From NCBI GenBank assembly GCA_012960535.1, contig DUBB01000005.1:1-45743 (forward strand): 45,743 nt of DNA, given 5' to 3'. Positions 29,996 through 37,797 of this stretch are shown here, in pieces. Source of the DNA: Gammaproteobacteria bacterium (lineage in GTDB: Bacteria > Pseudomonadota > Gammaproteobacteria > Pseudomonadales > Azotimanducaceae). The notes beneath the pieces are model-generated. The model saw only the letters and a program-made list of their open reading frames with translations. It did no database searches and had not been told where the DNA came from. Within the stretch, counting starts at the first letter, position 1, and each line of letters opens with the position of its first letter. Both the position numbers and the translations under genes were made by a program.

Positions 29996-30436
29996 ATGAA
30001 TTTTTCATATAAAGAAAAAAGTTTAATCGCCTCTCTCGGCGTTACCTTGCTGATATTTGGGTGGTATTTCTACGGTGCTTTTTCAAATTTAACATTAAAA
30101 TCAGAACCGCCTGGGTTTGTTGGAATTATTATTCTTGTGGTTTTGGTTGCTGCTTTAGAGAGTATCATTCAAGGATTTCTAGCTTTAAAGAGTAAATCTC
30201 AATTAGAAGATGAACGAGACAAGCTTATTGAGAAGATTTCATATAGATACGGTTACTGGTTCTTATCTGCTTGCATTTGGTTTCTAATGGCGCAGATTTT
30301 GTTAGATACCCGATTTGATCATCTCCCTGTTTTAACCACCCCTAATGGTATGTTCCATTTGTTACTTTTGTGCTTTGTTTTAGCAGAGGTTACTAATTTT
30401 GTAGCTCAACTGTATTACTATCGTAAAGGCATTTAA
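29996..30436 (+). CDS. Four-span membrane protein paired with an HTH regulator
   Basis: The 146-residue protein has about four hydrophobic spans (roughly 13-33, 43-62, 83-103 and 116-138). Between spans two and three is a charged loop, LEDERDKLIEKISYRYGYW. This ERD motif resembles small membrane proteins of DUF2178 type that are encoded with YozG-like HTH proteins in many bacteria. Its stop is 1 nt before the HTH gene. The function is unknown; a signalling or toxin-immunity role would be speculation. Confidence 0.7.
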   Translation: MNFSYKEKSLIASLGVTLLIFGWYFYGAFSNLTLKSEPPGFVGIIILVVLVAALESIIQGFLALKSKSQLEDERDKLIEKISYRYGYWFLSACIWFLMAQILLDTRFDHLPVLTTPNGMFHLLLLCFVLAEVTNFVAQLYYYRKGI

Positions 30437-30437
30437 C

Positions 30438-30644
30438 TTGTCTAAGAAAATAAGTAATAACATTAGAAGACTGAGGTTTGAAGCAGGGGAGATGTCCCAG
30501 CAAACTTTAGCAGATAAGGTCGGGGTAACGCGTCAGACCATATTCGCTATTGAAAAAGGTAAATATTCGCCATCCCTAGTCGTTGCTTTTAAGATTTCTG
30601 ATGTATTCAAAGTCTCTTTGGAATCAGTTTTTGGCTATGTTTAA
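30438..30644 (+). CDS. YozG-like XRE (Cro/CI) family transcriptional regulator
   Basis: The 68-residue protein is little more than one HTH domain: ISNNIRRLRFEAGEMSQQTL, then GVTRQTIFAIEKGKYSPSL. It starts at TTG 1 nt after the membrane-protein gene, with an AAAGG leader. Cro/CI proteins of this short type usually bind palindromes as dimers. The tandem palindromes at 29943-29984 upstream of the pair are the obvious candidate site. Confidence 0.88.
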   Translation: MSKKISNNIRRLRFEAGEMSQQTLADKVGVTRQTIFAIEKGKYSPSLVVAFKISDVFKVSLESVFGYV

Positions 30645-30734
30645 TGTGCCCCTTGTTTTGGTTTTCATGCTGCTGTGTTTCGAGCGCAGATTCTAAGGAT
30701 AGTGATGCAATAAAGTTCCACGGGAAGGGTTTTT

Positions 30735-31214
30735 ATGGTCGCTAGAATTATTTTTTCCCCTTATCAGAAAGTTTTCGAGTTGGAACTCCTCACCCTGTGG
30801 CGCCAGTCTTTCCACGAGGCGGTGGCTCTGCAAGAAGATACCCGGCAGGATGTCGTCAGCGAACACCTTGAATTTCTAAGGTCTCGCAATCCCGCCTGTA
30901 TCACCGTCGCGCTTGAAGAAAATAGTAATAAACTTACTGGCTTCATGAGGTTGACAGGAAATATCATAGAAGACCTCTTCATACACGTGAATTACCAGCG
31001 TCAGGGAATAGGTTCTCGATTTATGCAGCAGGCAATGCACGAAAAACAATGGCTGTCTCTCAGTACTTTTGAACTCAATAAGGGCGCTCAGAAATTTTAC
31101 CAATTGCATGGGTTTGTGGTCGTTAAACGAGGCTATGCGAGTTTTGCAGACAACCCCTGGGCTACCCATAGAGAACAGCTTGCTGATCTTACTTATGAGT
31201 GGCGCAGAAGCTGA
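30735..31214 (+). CDS. GNAT-family N-acetyltransferase
   Basis: The 159-residue protein carries the acetyl-CoA-binding signature NYQRQGIGSRFMQQAM (near 90) and the late strand FYQLHGFVVVKRG of the GNAT fold. The substrate cannot be told. It starts after a strong GGGAAGGG leader and stands alone. The spacer 31215-31341 downstream holds a 14-bp palindrome GGGGATCGATCCCC (31269-31282) and a small hairpin GTTGAG/CTCAAC (31290-31309). Confidence 0.88.
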   Translation: MVARIIFSPYQKVFELELLTLWRQSFHEAVALQEDTRQDVVSEHLEFLRSRNPACITVALEENSNKLTGFMRLTGNIIEDLFIHVNYQRQGIGSRFMQQAMHEKQWLSLSTFELNKGAQKFYQLHGFVVVKRGYASFADNPWATHREQLADLTYEWRRS

Positions 31215-31341
31215 TTATATATAGAAGCTGTTACGGTTGGCCGTTGTAGTCCTGAGCTTGCTCCATATGGGGATCGATCCCCAGGTCGGGTTGAGTTTTA
31301 CAGCTCAACAAGAAAAGGAACCCTATTAGGAATTGTGCCTT

Positions 31342-31776
31342 ATGAAAACAAGCGATGAATTGATTGTGGTTGAGGCACAGTTTACCTGTTCACCACAGGT
31401 GCTATAGAATGCCCTTACTTCCATGCAGGAGATGGATCTTTGGTACTTCGAAAACATACCTGATTTTCAACCTGAAATTGGCTTCACGACTCGATTTGCT
31501 GTTGAGTCCAGCGCCAGAGTATTTACCCATTGCTGGGAAGTCATTGAATCCATCCCTTTCAACAGGATCATATATACCTGGAAATATGAAGAATACCAAG
31601 GTGATTCTCTGGTGAGTTTTCAGATTTTACCCAGAGACAGCCATTCTCTGTTGAGATTAACTGTGGAAGTATTGGAAGATTTTCCTGATGATATTCCCGA
31701 GTTCGATAGGGAAAGTTGTATTGCTGGCTGGAATTTTTTCCTGGGTGAGAGGCTGCAAGAATATCTGGAGCCCTGA
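31342..31776 (+). pseudogene. SRPBCC/AHSA1-type protein interrupted by one in-frame stop
   Basis: The frame starts MKTSDELIVVEAQFTCSPQVL, meets TAG at codon 22 (31405-31407) and continues uninterrupted NALTSMQEMDLWYFENIP to 31776. Members of the AHSA1/START-like family have a Trp (TGG) at this position (S-P-x-x-V-W-x-A-L-T), so a single G-to-A change, TGG to TAG, explains the break. The rest, ending WNFFLGERLQEYL, is intact. It is either a very young pseudogene, a sequencing error, or a gene restarted at Met28 (31423). Confidence 0.8.
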
Positions 31777-32067
31777 TTAGGCATCTTGTCTGCCTGAATT
31801 GATTACGAGCATGCCAGTTGACTGATTTTTTTTCAAAAATTTTACGAAATTGGATGATAGTTTTGGGTATGACGGTTAGGGAACAAGGCCTACAGATAAA
31901 TCAGCACGGGGTAAAGGGCTATCAGGAGGTAGAGGCCTACTCAGCGAATCGGTCCCGGTAGGCCAGATTAGGTGATTTGCACCCACTAATAAGCGGGCTT
32001 AAGATTCATCCATGCTCATGCTAGAGTCATTTTTCATTGGTAACGCAGAGGACGAGAGGAGAAGAAT
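31777..32067. other. Spacer with GGCCTAC hairpin (no gene seen)
   Basis: The spacer contains two direct copies of GGCCTAC (31887, 31934) and an inverted one GTAGGCC (31958). The last two can form a hairpin with a 17-nt loop. A 30-codon frame (31869-31961) overlaps it but shows no family resemblance. The end provides the GAGAGGAGAAGAAT leader of the oxidoreductase gene. Confidence 0.45.
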
Positions 32068-33048
32068 ATGACAGATCTGGGCGTAACATTTGGCAGCCTG
32101 GGTGTGCTAGGGGCACGTTCTATTATTGAAATAGCTAAACTGGCTGAAACCTTAGCCTTTAATTCAATCTGGACTGTAGAGGCCAATGGCACCGATGCAT
32201 TCAGTTTGCTCGGCGCGGTTTCAGCCGGGTCGCCGAGCCTCGATCTTGGCACCGGGATTATTCCTATCCAGGTCAGGACGCCACCATTGGCGGCGATGTC
32301 AGCAGCGTCACTGCAAGCACTGAATCCCGATGTAAACATCTGGTTAGGTGTGGGTGTTTCAGCACCGGCTATTCTGCGGCAGCATGGCATGCCACCGGCT
32401 GATCGTCCCATTGCCCGTATGCGCGAGTATGTGGCCCTGTTACGGGAATGTTTGAGTGGTGAGACAGTGACCTTTGAAGGAGACTTCTGGAGTGTTAAGC
32501 GCTTCACACTAGGCCTGAGGTTGGCCGATAGGAGGCCGAAAATTGTAATGGCGGCGTTGGGACCTCAGATGCTGAAACTCGGCGGGGAGATTGCCGATGG
32601 CGTCCTGCTTAATTACCTGCCGGCAAGTCACGTGGCAGCATCAGTTGCCCAGGTCCGTGCCGGCGGGAATGCAAAGATCTTTGCCTACGTTCATGCGGCA
32701 GTGGGCACGCTGCCGCGATCTGCCCGGTCTGCAAGGAGAGACCTGTTGAATTACTGTATGGCTGACGGTTATGCAAACATGTTTAAGGCTGCTGGTTTCG
32801 GTAATGAGGTCGATGAAATCCGCGCCAGGCAGGCTGAGCGGGACCGTGACGGTGCCCTGGCAGCAGTCTCCGAGCGGATGATCCAGGCCATAGACTTTAT
32901 TGGTGAGCCGCAGGAAGTTACTCAATTTGTGCGTGCCTATATAGAGGCCGGAATCGAAAAACCGATTCTGATGCCTATGCCATGGGGTGATGACCGTCTC
33001 GCTGTGACCACGCAGACCATGCAGGCCGCCGCAAAGGCGATGCTTTGA
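32068..33048 (+). CDS. LLM-class flavin-dependent oxidoreductase (F420/FMN type)
   Basis: The 326-residue protein belongs to the bacterial luciferase-like TIM-barrel superfamily. It begins LGVTFGSLGVLGARSIIEIA and has AETLAFNSIWTVEANGTDAF, the GTGIIPIQVRTPPLAAMSAA strand-loop and an R-MREYVALLRECLSGE helix. A PKIVMAALGPQMLKLGGEIADGVLLNYL region follows. It resembles methylene-tetrahydromethanopterin reductase-like members. Substrate and cofactor (FMN or F420) cannot be decided. It is an isolated gene with a strong ribosome binding site. Confidence 0.88.
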   Translation: MTDLGVTFGSLGVLGARSIIEIAKLAETLAFNSIWTVEANGTDAFSLLGAVSAGSPSLDLGTGIIPIQVRTPPLAAMSAASLQALNPDVNIWLGVGVSAPAILRQHGMPPADRPIARMREYVALLRECLSGETVTFEGDFWSVKRFTLGLRLADRRPKIVMAALGPQMLKLGGEIADGVLLNYLPASHVAASVAQVRAGGNAKIFAYVHAAVGTLPRSARSARRDLLNYCMADGYANMFKAAGFGNEVDEIRARQAERDRDGALAAVSERMIQAIDFIGEPQEVTQFVRAYIEAGIEKPILMPMPWGDDRLAVTTQTMQAAAKAML

Positions 33049-33173
33049 ATACCTGGTTATCCTGATTTACGATTCAGCCAATGTTAGACAATAGCTGCCA
33101 GCAACAGCGCTGGTTATAGGGAGTTTGGACTGCTTCATCTTTTAATGGTTTCATCTTTTAGTGAAGGAAAACT

Positions 33174-33578
33174 ATGAAGACAACCGCAACAGAAAAATAT
33201 AACAAGCCGTATACAGAAGTCGTTAAGATCCTTGATAAAGGGTTCAGCGATATGAAAAAAGGCCAGAAGATGTTGATCTCATCGCCAAAATCGATCGCGG
33301 CTTATATCCAGAAGATACCCCGGGGCGAGCAAAGAACGATAAAACAGTTGAGAGCAGGTTTAGCAAAAGATGCTGACGCTGATAATACCTGCCCGTTGAC
33401 CGCGGGGATTTTCCTGAGAATCGCTGTTGAAGCTTCCCTGGAAGAACAACTCGTAGGTGCTGAAAACAAGCTTTCCTTACCCTTCTGGAGGCTGCTAAGT
33501 GAAGACAGTCCCCTGGTTGAAAAATTAGCGATACCGCATCAGCTGATTCGTGATATGAGAAAATCGGAAGGAATTTAG
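33174..33578 (+). CDS. MGMT-like (alkyltransferase-related) small protein
   Basis: The 134-residue protein has a helical start (EVVKILDKGFSDMKKGQKML), then SPKSIAAYIQKIPRGEQRTI and TCPLTAGIFLRIAVEAS. It resembles a family of short proteins related to the winged-helix DNA-binding half of O6-alkylguanine-DNA alkyltransferases. The canonical PCHR active site is not present; the only conserved-looking cysteine is in TCPLTAG. Whether it acts on DNA is unknown. Confidence 0.5.
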   Translation: MKTTATEKYNKPYTEVVKILDKGFSDMKKGQKMLISSPKSIAAYIQKIPRGEQRTIKQLRAGLAKDADADNTCPLTAGIFLRIAVEASLEEQLVGAENKLSLPFWRLLSEDSPLVEKLAIPHQLIRDMRKSEGI

Positions 33579-33603
33579 GATTAATTCCGACCTCGAGGGA
33601 GCA

Positions 33604-33960
33604 TTAATTAAGATCGGTTGGGCTTTGTTCCATGAGTAGGGTTATCAGGGCAAATGAAAGGCCATAACTAACCGTTGCCAGCCCCAGGATATTGAGTAAA
33701 TTCAGGTTACTCAGATACAGTACTAACTGGTTCACAAGGTCATTTATCGGCGAGAGAATCAAAGAGAATAGCGGTGAGAATAATAATGAAGCTATGGCGA
33801 CCAGGCTGATACAAAGAAATATCCCTAATTTCCTTTTTAGTTTCCTGGATGCCTGTTCCTGCTCTATCAGAGTCAGGATGTAATAACTGAGTAAATCCTT
33901 ATTTCTCTGCGAATAAGACAGGTCTTTTTCTTTTTGCACGATGATTTCAAACTGGTTCAT
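33604..33960 (-). CDS. Small two-span membrane protein, possible anti-sigma partner
   Basis: The 118-residue protein has a charged, coiled-coil-like N-terminus (FEIIVQKEKDLSYSQRN to about 45). Two membrane spans follow (about 46-70, and a second near 88-110, with LLNILGLATVSYGLSFALIT). Its start overlaps the stop of the ECF sigma gene by 4 nt, the arrangement usual for a sigma factor and its membrane anti-sigma. No zinc-binding anti-sigma motif is visible, so this role is an inference from position. Confidence 0.65.
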   Translation of the reverse strand: MNQFEIIVQKEKDLSYSQRNKDLLSYYILTLIEQEQASRKLKRKLGIFLCISLVAIASLLFSPLFSLILSPINDLVNQLVLYLSNLNLLNILGLATVSYGLSFALITLLMEQSPTDLN

Positions 33961-34451
33961 TTAAGTTTCTCCATAGCGCGACTGATCTTTGACTTTACAG
34001 TGCCGGCTTTCATGTTTACCAGATCAGCTATTTCATTTGTTTGATGCTCATAGATATATTTAAGTATGAATATGACTTTTTCGTCATTGTTAAGAGGGCT
34101 GATGAGGCTGTAAAAATCTTTGTTACATTGCAGTTCGGGGGTGTACCCTGCTTCGTTAGCAGGTTCCAATGAGGTGTATTGGTTCTCCTTCCTGATCATA
34201 TCCCGATAGCAATTTATGGCGATACCGGTAAGCCAGTGTTTGAAGCTTTTCTGCGAATTAAAGCTTTTCAGGTAGGTATAAGATTTCAGGAAAGCCTGCT
34301 GAGAAATGTCTTCAGCAAGTTCACGCCTGCCAGTTGTCAGGCGCATGCCAAGGCCAAATAAATAATCAGCGTGTCTTTGAATCAGAATTCCATAATAATG
34401 GTTACCTTCGGTGAGCGTTCTTAACACCAGTTGTTCATCAGTTTCCATCAA
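33957..34451 (-). CDS. ECF-type RNA polymerase sigma factor
   Basis: The 164-residue protein has sigma region 2 (ADYLFGLGMRLTTGRRELAE, QQAFLKSYTYLKSFN, then FKHWLTGIAINCYRDMIRK). Region 4 follows (LSPLNNDEKVIFILKYIYEH, then TNEIADLVNMKAGTVKSKIS). It lacks region 3, as in extracytoplasmic-function sigma factors. It overlaps both neighbours by 4 nt and shares an operon with membrane and exported proteins, so it probably responds to an envelope signal. Confidence 0.92.
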   Translation of the reverse strand: MMETDEQLVLRTLTEGNHYYGILIQRHADYLFGLGMRLTTGRRELAEDISQQAFLKSYTYLKSFNSQKSFKHWLTGIAINCYRDMIRKENQYTSLEPANEAGYTPELQCNKDFYSLISPLNNDEKVIFILKYIYEHQTNEIADLVNMKAGTVKSKISRAMEKLK

Positions 34452-34831
34452 CCAACATCATCTGCCAGCTGAATTTTTGTTTGATAGTAGCCATACAACA
34501 GCAGCCCTAATCCTATGGCGCCAACTAAGAGCCCAGCACCTAAAATCACGTCCTCGCCCACGCCTATAGCGCCAAATAAAGCAATGCCGATGCCTACACT
34601 GAGGGTTATGGTTCCGGTACGAATATCATTCCTTTGAGCTTGCTTCCCATCGTGGCCTGGCATGTTTGCCAGCATCTCGGGAGAAACTTCTTGGCCTGCT
34701 TTTATCAGTTCCTGGAGGGTTTCATGAAACATCTTATGTTTTCTACCAGAAAAGTGATAAAAAATGAAAATGATGAGGACGGGCGCTCCAAAAGCACCGA
34801 TTACTGCAATTATTGGTATCCATAAATCCAT
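34448..34831 (-). CDS. DUF6249-type membrane protein
   Basis: The 127-residue protein has an N-terminal span (about 5-26), a basic linker (FHETLQELIKAGQEVSPEML near 35-54) and two closely spaced C-terminal spans (about 76-96 and 99-116). The P-E-M-L linker and paired glycine-rich spans match proteins usually called DUF6249, commonly encoded beside ECF sigma factors. It overlaps the sigma gene start by 4 nt. The function is unknown. Confidence 0.75.
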   Translation of the reverse strand: MDLWIPIIAVIGAFGAPVLIIFIFYHFSGRKHKMFHETLQELIKAGQEVSPEMLANMPGHDGKQAQRNDIRTGTITLSVGIGIALFGAIGVGEDVILGAGLLVGAIGLGLLLYGYYQTKIQLADDVG

Positions 34832-34860
34832 AGTTTTCTCCTATTACTTAGTTGCCCAGT

Positions 34861-34932
34861 TAATTAGCTGTTCAGTTAGCTAGTTGTTCAGTTAACTAGC
34901 TGTTGAATAAATCAGTTAGTTAGTTAATCAGC
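34861..34932. repeat. Degenerate 16-bp tandem repeats between the GIN and DUF6249 genes
   Basis: Units such as TTAATTAGCTGTTCAG, TTAGCTAGTTGTTCAG and TTAGTTAGTTAATCAG repeat about four times; one unit is expanded to 24 bp. They fill most of the 96-bp gap and overlap the last codon and stop of the GIN-domain gene. The TTAGCTAG and TTAACTAG cores are self-complementary, so the transcript may fold here. Confidence 0.7.
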
Positions 34933-35647
34933 AATTCGGTTCAATGCTGCCACCCGAATTTGTTCTGATGTCAGAGAGCTTAGCCGCCTCGGAAACGTTA
35001 ACTTCGCCACCGCTGGATGCCCTACCGGAAATGGCAAGTGTTCCACAGATCTCGGCAGAGGCACCAGAGGAAATTTTTACACTAGCGTTGTTAATAACCA
35101 CAGATTTTCTGGTATTAAATTCAGCACCCGAAGACGCTTCAAGGTTGAGGTGGTTAATTTCGAGGCTGGCAGTAATGCCAACCTCTGAACCGGATGAAAT
35201 ATCTACTTCCAGGCGGTCTATGGAGCCAGCCTCCCCTTTTATAGTAAATGAACTACCGGCATGAACTGCCAGATCCAGGTTGCCCTGATTCTTGTAACAG
35301 TTTGGCATTTCGACTTCTGAGCCAGCAGAAACATCAATCGTCTGGGGTGGTCGGGTCACCATTAGCTCTGCGCTTACTGGGCTGATGTTTGACGATAATA
35401 GATTCCAGAATCCTTCTTTGCTTGATTTGATCTTCAGGTTTTTGTCCGTCAGGGACATAATGAAGGCATCCTCAGTATCAGCAGAGATGTCTAATTGGTT
35501 TACTTCTCCGCATACAATGTTGAATTCAATACCGCCTGTTATTTCCAGGGTTTCAACATCACCGATCGGGTAAGTAAAAACCTCAGCCTTGAGACCTTGC
35601 GCCCAGCAGGCAACAGAGAGCAGGATAAAAAAGTGAAGTTTGTTCAT
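34928..35647 (-). CDS. Exported GIN-domain (DUF2807) protein
   Basis: The 239-residue protein has a signal peptide (MNKLHFFILLSVACWAQGLKA). A right-handed beta-helix-like GIN domain follows, with repeats of the form SGSEVGITASLEINHLNLEA, SGAEFNTRKSVV and SGASAEICGTLAISG. GIN/DUF2807 proteins are envelope or secreted proteins of unknown function, often beside ECF sigma factors. It appears to be the first gene of the operon running to 33604. A TATAAT-like -10 on the minus strand lies about 30-40 bp upstream. Confidence 0.85.
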   Translation of the reverse strand: MNKLHFFILLSVACWAQGLKAEVFTYPIGDVETLEITGGIEFNIVCGEVNQLDISADTEDAFIMSLTDKNLKIKSSKEGFWNLLSSNISPVSAELMVTRPPQTIDVSAGSEVEMPNCYKNQGNLDLAVHAGSSFTIKGEAGSIDRLEVDISSGSEVGITASLEINHLNLEASSGAEFNTRKSVVINNASVKISSGASAEICGTLAISGRASSGGEVNVSEAAKLSDIRTNSGGSIEPNC

Positions 35648-35887
35648 AATTGTCTTACCAAGTGATCATCTCTAATTATATACCTGAGTTGTTGAAGAAT
35701 GGTTGCAAAAAACCTTTAGAAATTTACGCGCGTCAGTTTTGAGTAAGCCTGTTGCAGACGTGCAAGCGCGATGCCATAGCTGGAATCGCGGAAACACAGT
35801 GATATGGACGAGGTGATATCAAGTACAATTGAGATAGATAAACGGTGAACCAGAATCGTGTTTTACGGTCAGGGAAATTGCTTGAGC

Positions 35888-36178
35888 ATGAAGGTGAAAT
35901 TGAAGGGCTTTATCGAAGTACCTAAGGTAGATTTAGATCGAGTAATAGCGCAGATAGGCCCTCATACCCGCCTTACGCGAGCAGAACCGGGTTGCTTGAA
36001 ATTTGAAATCAGCCAAAGAGAAAACGATGATTCACGCTTTGATGTCCACGAGGAGTTCGTGGACAGGCAGGCGTTTTTGTCGCACCAGCAAAGACTGAAG
36101 ACCAGTGCATGGGCAAGGGTTAGCCGCAATGTTAAAAGGCATTACACGGTGACTGGATTGGATGAAGGCAAGTCTTAA
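35888..36178 (+). CDS. Antibiotic biosynthesis monooxygenase (ABM) domain protein
   Basis: The protein of about 96 residues (start MKVKLKGFIEVPKVDLDRV) is a single ferredoxin-like ABM domain with the hallmark EPGCLKFEISQREND (near 36) and FDVHEEFVDRQAFLSHQQ. Such YgiN-like dimers act on quinols or small aromatics, or detoxify. An upstream start at 35858 would add 10 residues with no resemblance to the family. It is a stand-alone gene. Confidence 0.85.
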   Translation: MKVKLKGFIEVPKVDLDRVIAQIGPHTRLTRAEPGCLKFEISQRENDDSRFDVHEEFVDRQAFLSHQQRLKTSAWARVSRNVKRHYTVTGLDEGKS

Positions 36179-36284
36179 GCATACTCTAAGGCTGAATGCC
36201 CAGAAGCCAGTTAGTGGCTGATGACAGACAAGCAAGGACCTATCAAAGGCTCAATCTGTTTTCATGGTCTGTGGAGAATTTAAG

Positions 36285-36809
36285 ATGATCGTAGAGCCGG
36301 CCTCGGCAATCGAACTCGATGAAATCTGCAGCCTGATGGCCTCGGCTTTTAAGACAGGGGCACCGGAGGCTCTGGAAGTCGGCGGTGAAGCTGAATCGGT
36401 TCTGGTGAGGCGGCTCAAAAATGATGGTGATGTGCTGTTCTCTCTGGTGGCAAAATCGGACCGAATTCTGGGTAGTGTCTTTGTATCCCGTTTAAGTTTA
36501 GTTCCTGATGCAGGGCTGCACTGCGCTGGAATAGCGCCATTAGCAGTATTACCGGCATATCAGTCAAGGGGGATCGGCACTGCGCTGATGCAGGCTGCTA
36601 TCAATAAAGGCAGACAGGAAAAGCTGGACGCCTTGTTTCTTCTCGGCGACCCGGCTTACTACAAGCGGTTTGGGTTTACGCTTTCAAGCATAGCCAATGA
36701 TTACAGTACCACCCATTTTCAGGAGCTGGCTTTGACCGAGGGGTGCTTAAGTAAGCTTGAATGCCGGGCTGAATATGCGGCTGCTTTTTCAGTACCCGCT
36801 GTTGAGTGA
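36285..36809 (+). CDS. GNAT-family N-acetyltransferase (YhbS-like)
   Basis: The 174-residue protein, started at MIVEPASAIELDEICSLMA because of the GTGGAG leader, contains the acetyl-CoA loop AVLPAYQSRGIGTALMQAA. It also has the YhbS-like LFLLGDPAYYKRFGF segment. The substrate is not known. Its stop overlaps the GTG start of the PhyH gene by 4 nt, so the two are probably translated together. Confidence 0.88.
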   Translation: MIVEPASAIELDEICSLMASAFKTGAPEALEVGGEAESVLVRRLKNDGDVLFSLVAKSDRILGSVFVSRLSLVPDAGLHCAGIAPLAVLPAYQSRGIGTALMQAAINKGRQEKLDALFLLGDPAYYKRFGFTLSSIANDYSTTHFQELALTEGCLSKLECRAEYAAAFSVPAVE

Positions 36810-37591
36810 ATGTGATGCTGATTAGTCGTGAACAGAAGAAGGAATTTCAAGACAGTGGACTGATTAAACTTAAGCAGAGGCTGCCGGGATCAGTTATCGA
36901 ACCTGCCCGGCAGTTGGTGTATGAGAAACTGATTGCAGCCGGGTGGTGCAATGAAACCGGTTGGATCGGTCCAAAGCTGGGCAACCAGGGCCAGTTTAAA
37001 CTGAAATCCCTTAAACAGTGCTCTCATTCCAGAGTGTTCAGGGCACTGATTACCGATGAAATAAAATCCTGTCTGAGTGAACTGGCAGGCAGACAGATTA
37101 ATATGACGCCGCCTCATAGCCAGTTATTGTTCACGGCGCCTTTCACCAGCGTAATGGGTGCTTATACGGGGTGCTGGGATGTGCCTTACGCCATTTGGCA
37201 TACCGATCTGCCCCCTGGCTTGTCAACAGGACTGCGGGGAATCCAGTTATTTTCCTTTCTCGATGAAGTCAGGCCGGGAAGCGGTGGTACCTTGGTGGTA
37301 AGCGGTTCGCACCGGTTATTAAGTGAGTTCCGCCACCTGCCCGGCAAGAAACTCAAGAAAAAACTCAGGCAAAAGCCGTTTTTTTCGGATCTAATGAATC
37401 GCCACTATCTGATGCGCGAGCAGTTAATGCATGAAGCCGCTGAGGTTGATGGTGTCCTGGTGAAGGTGCATGAACTCACGGGTAAGCCAGGCGAGGTGTT
37501 TGCTGCTGATATGAGGTTATTTCATTCACTAGGGGACAACTGCTCAGAACATCCCCGATTAATGGTGAGTCAGCGTTTCTCGGGAGAATAG
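36806..37591 (+). CDS. Phytanoyl-CoA dioxygenase (PhyH) family protein
   Basis: This Fe(II)/2-oxoglutarate dioxygenase-like protein of 261 residues has the iron triad H132, D134 (AIWHTDLPPG) and H240 (MRLFHSLGDN), with the 2OG-binding R251 (HPRLMVSQRF). The TLVVSGSHRLL segment is typical of PhyH. The start may be the GTG at 36806 or the ATG at 36815. It is coupled to the GNAT gene. Its stop lies inside a copy of the dispersed repeat (37583-37617). Confidence 0.88.
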   Translation: MNVMLISREQKKEFQDSGLIKLKQRLPGSVIEPARQLVYEKLIAAGWCNETGWIGPKLGNQGQFKLKSLKQCSHSRVFRALITDEIKSCLSELAGRQINMTPPHSQLLFTAPFTSVMGAYTGCWDVPYAIWHTDLPPGLSTGLRGIQLFSFLDEVRPGSGGTLVVSGSHRLLSEFRHLPGKKLKKKLRQKPFFSDLMNRHYLMREQLMHEAAEVDGVLVKVHELTGKPGEVFAADMRLFHSLGDNCSEHPRLMVSQRFSGE

Positions 37592-37617
37592 GAATTTCAA
37601 CAGGGATATTCGGCCAG
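37583..37617 (-). repeat. Dispersed 35-bp repeat, copy 1
   Basis: On the minus strand this reads CTGGCCGAATATCCCTG then TTGAAATTCCTATTCTCC. It differs from copy 3 (38716-38750) at only two positions over 35 bp. It covers the last three codons of the PhyH gene. Confidence 0.75.
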
Positions 37618-37708
37618 TGATAATCCTAATTTTGCCTGGCCAACCGACTACATCTCATGAAACAAAAGCCAACGGATGCTGTATCGATATTCAGAATAGT
37701 GACTGAAG

Positions 37709-37726
37709 ATCCCTGTTAGAATTCCT
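37709..37726 (+). repeat. Dispersed repeat, copy 2 (core only)
   Basis: The core ATCCCTGTTAGAATTCCT differs from the other copies by one base. It lies 72 bp upstream of the DUF6159-type gene. TGTTAGAAT resembles an extended -10 promoter element, so this copy may serve as its promoter. Confidence 0.55.
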
Positions 37727-37797
37727 TTGTTCAGTAGCTAGCGCCAAGCTTGGGAGTGCCCTGAATAGAAGAACCAAGAGCCCTGGAGGAGACCAAG

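Noticed and set aside
31269..31282. Perfect palindrome GGGGATCGATCCCC
   Set aside because: It is isolated, not near a start codon, and contains common restriction-like cores; one copy gives no ground for calling an operator.
31869..31961. A 30-codon frame in the spacer before the LLM gene
   Set aside because: There is no ribosome binding site of note, no resemblance to a family, and it overlaps a GGCCTAC hairpin; chance is the simpler explanation.
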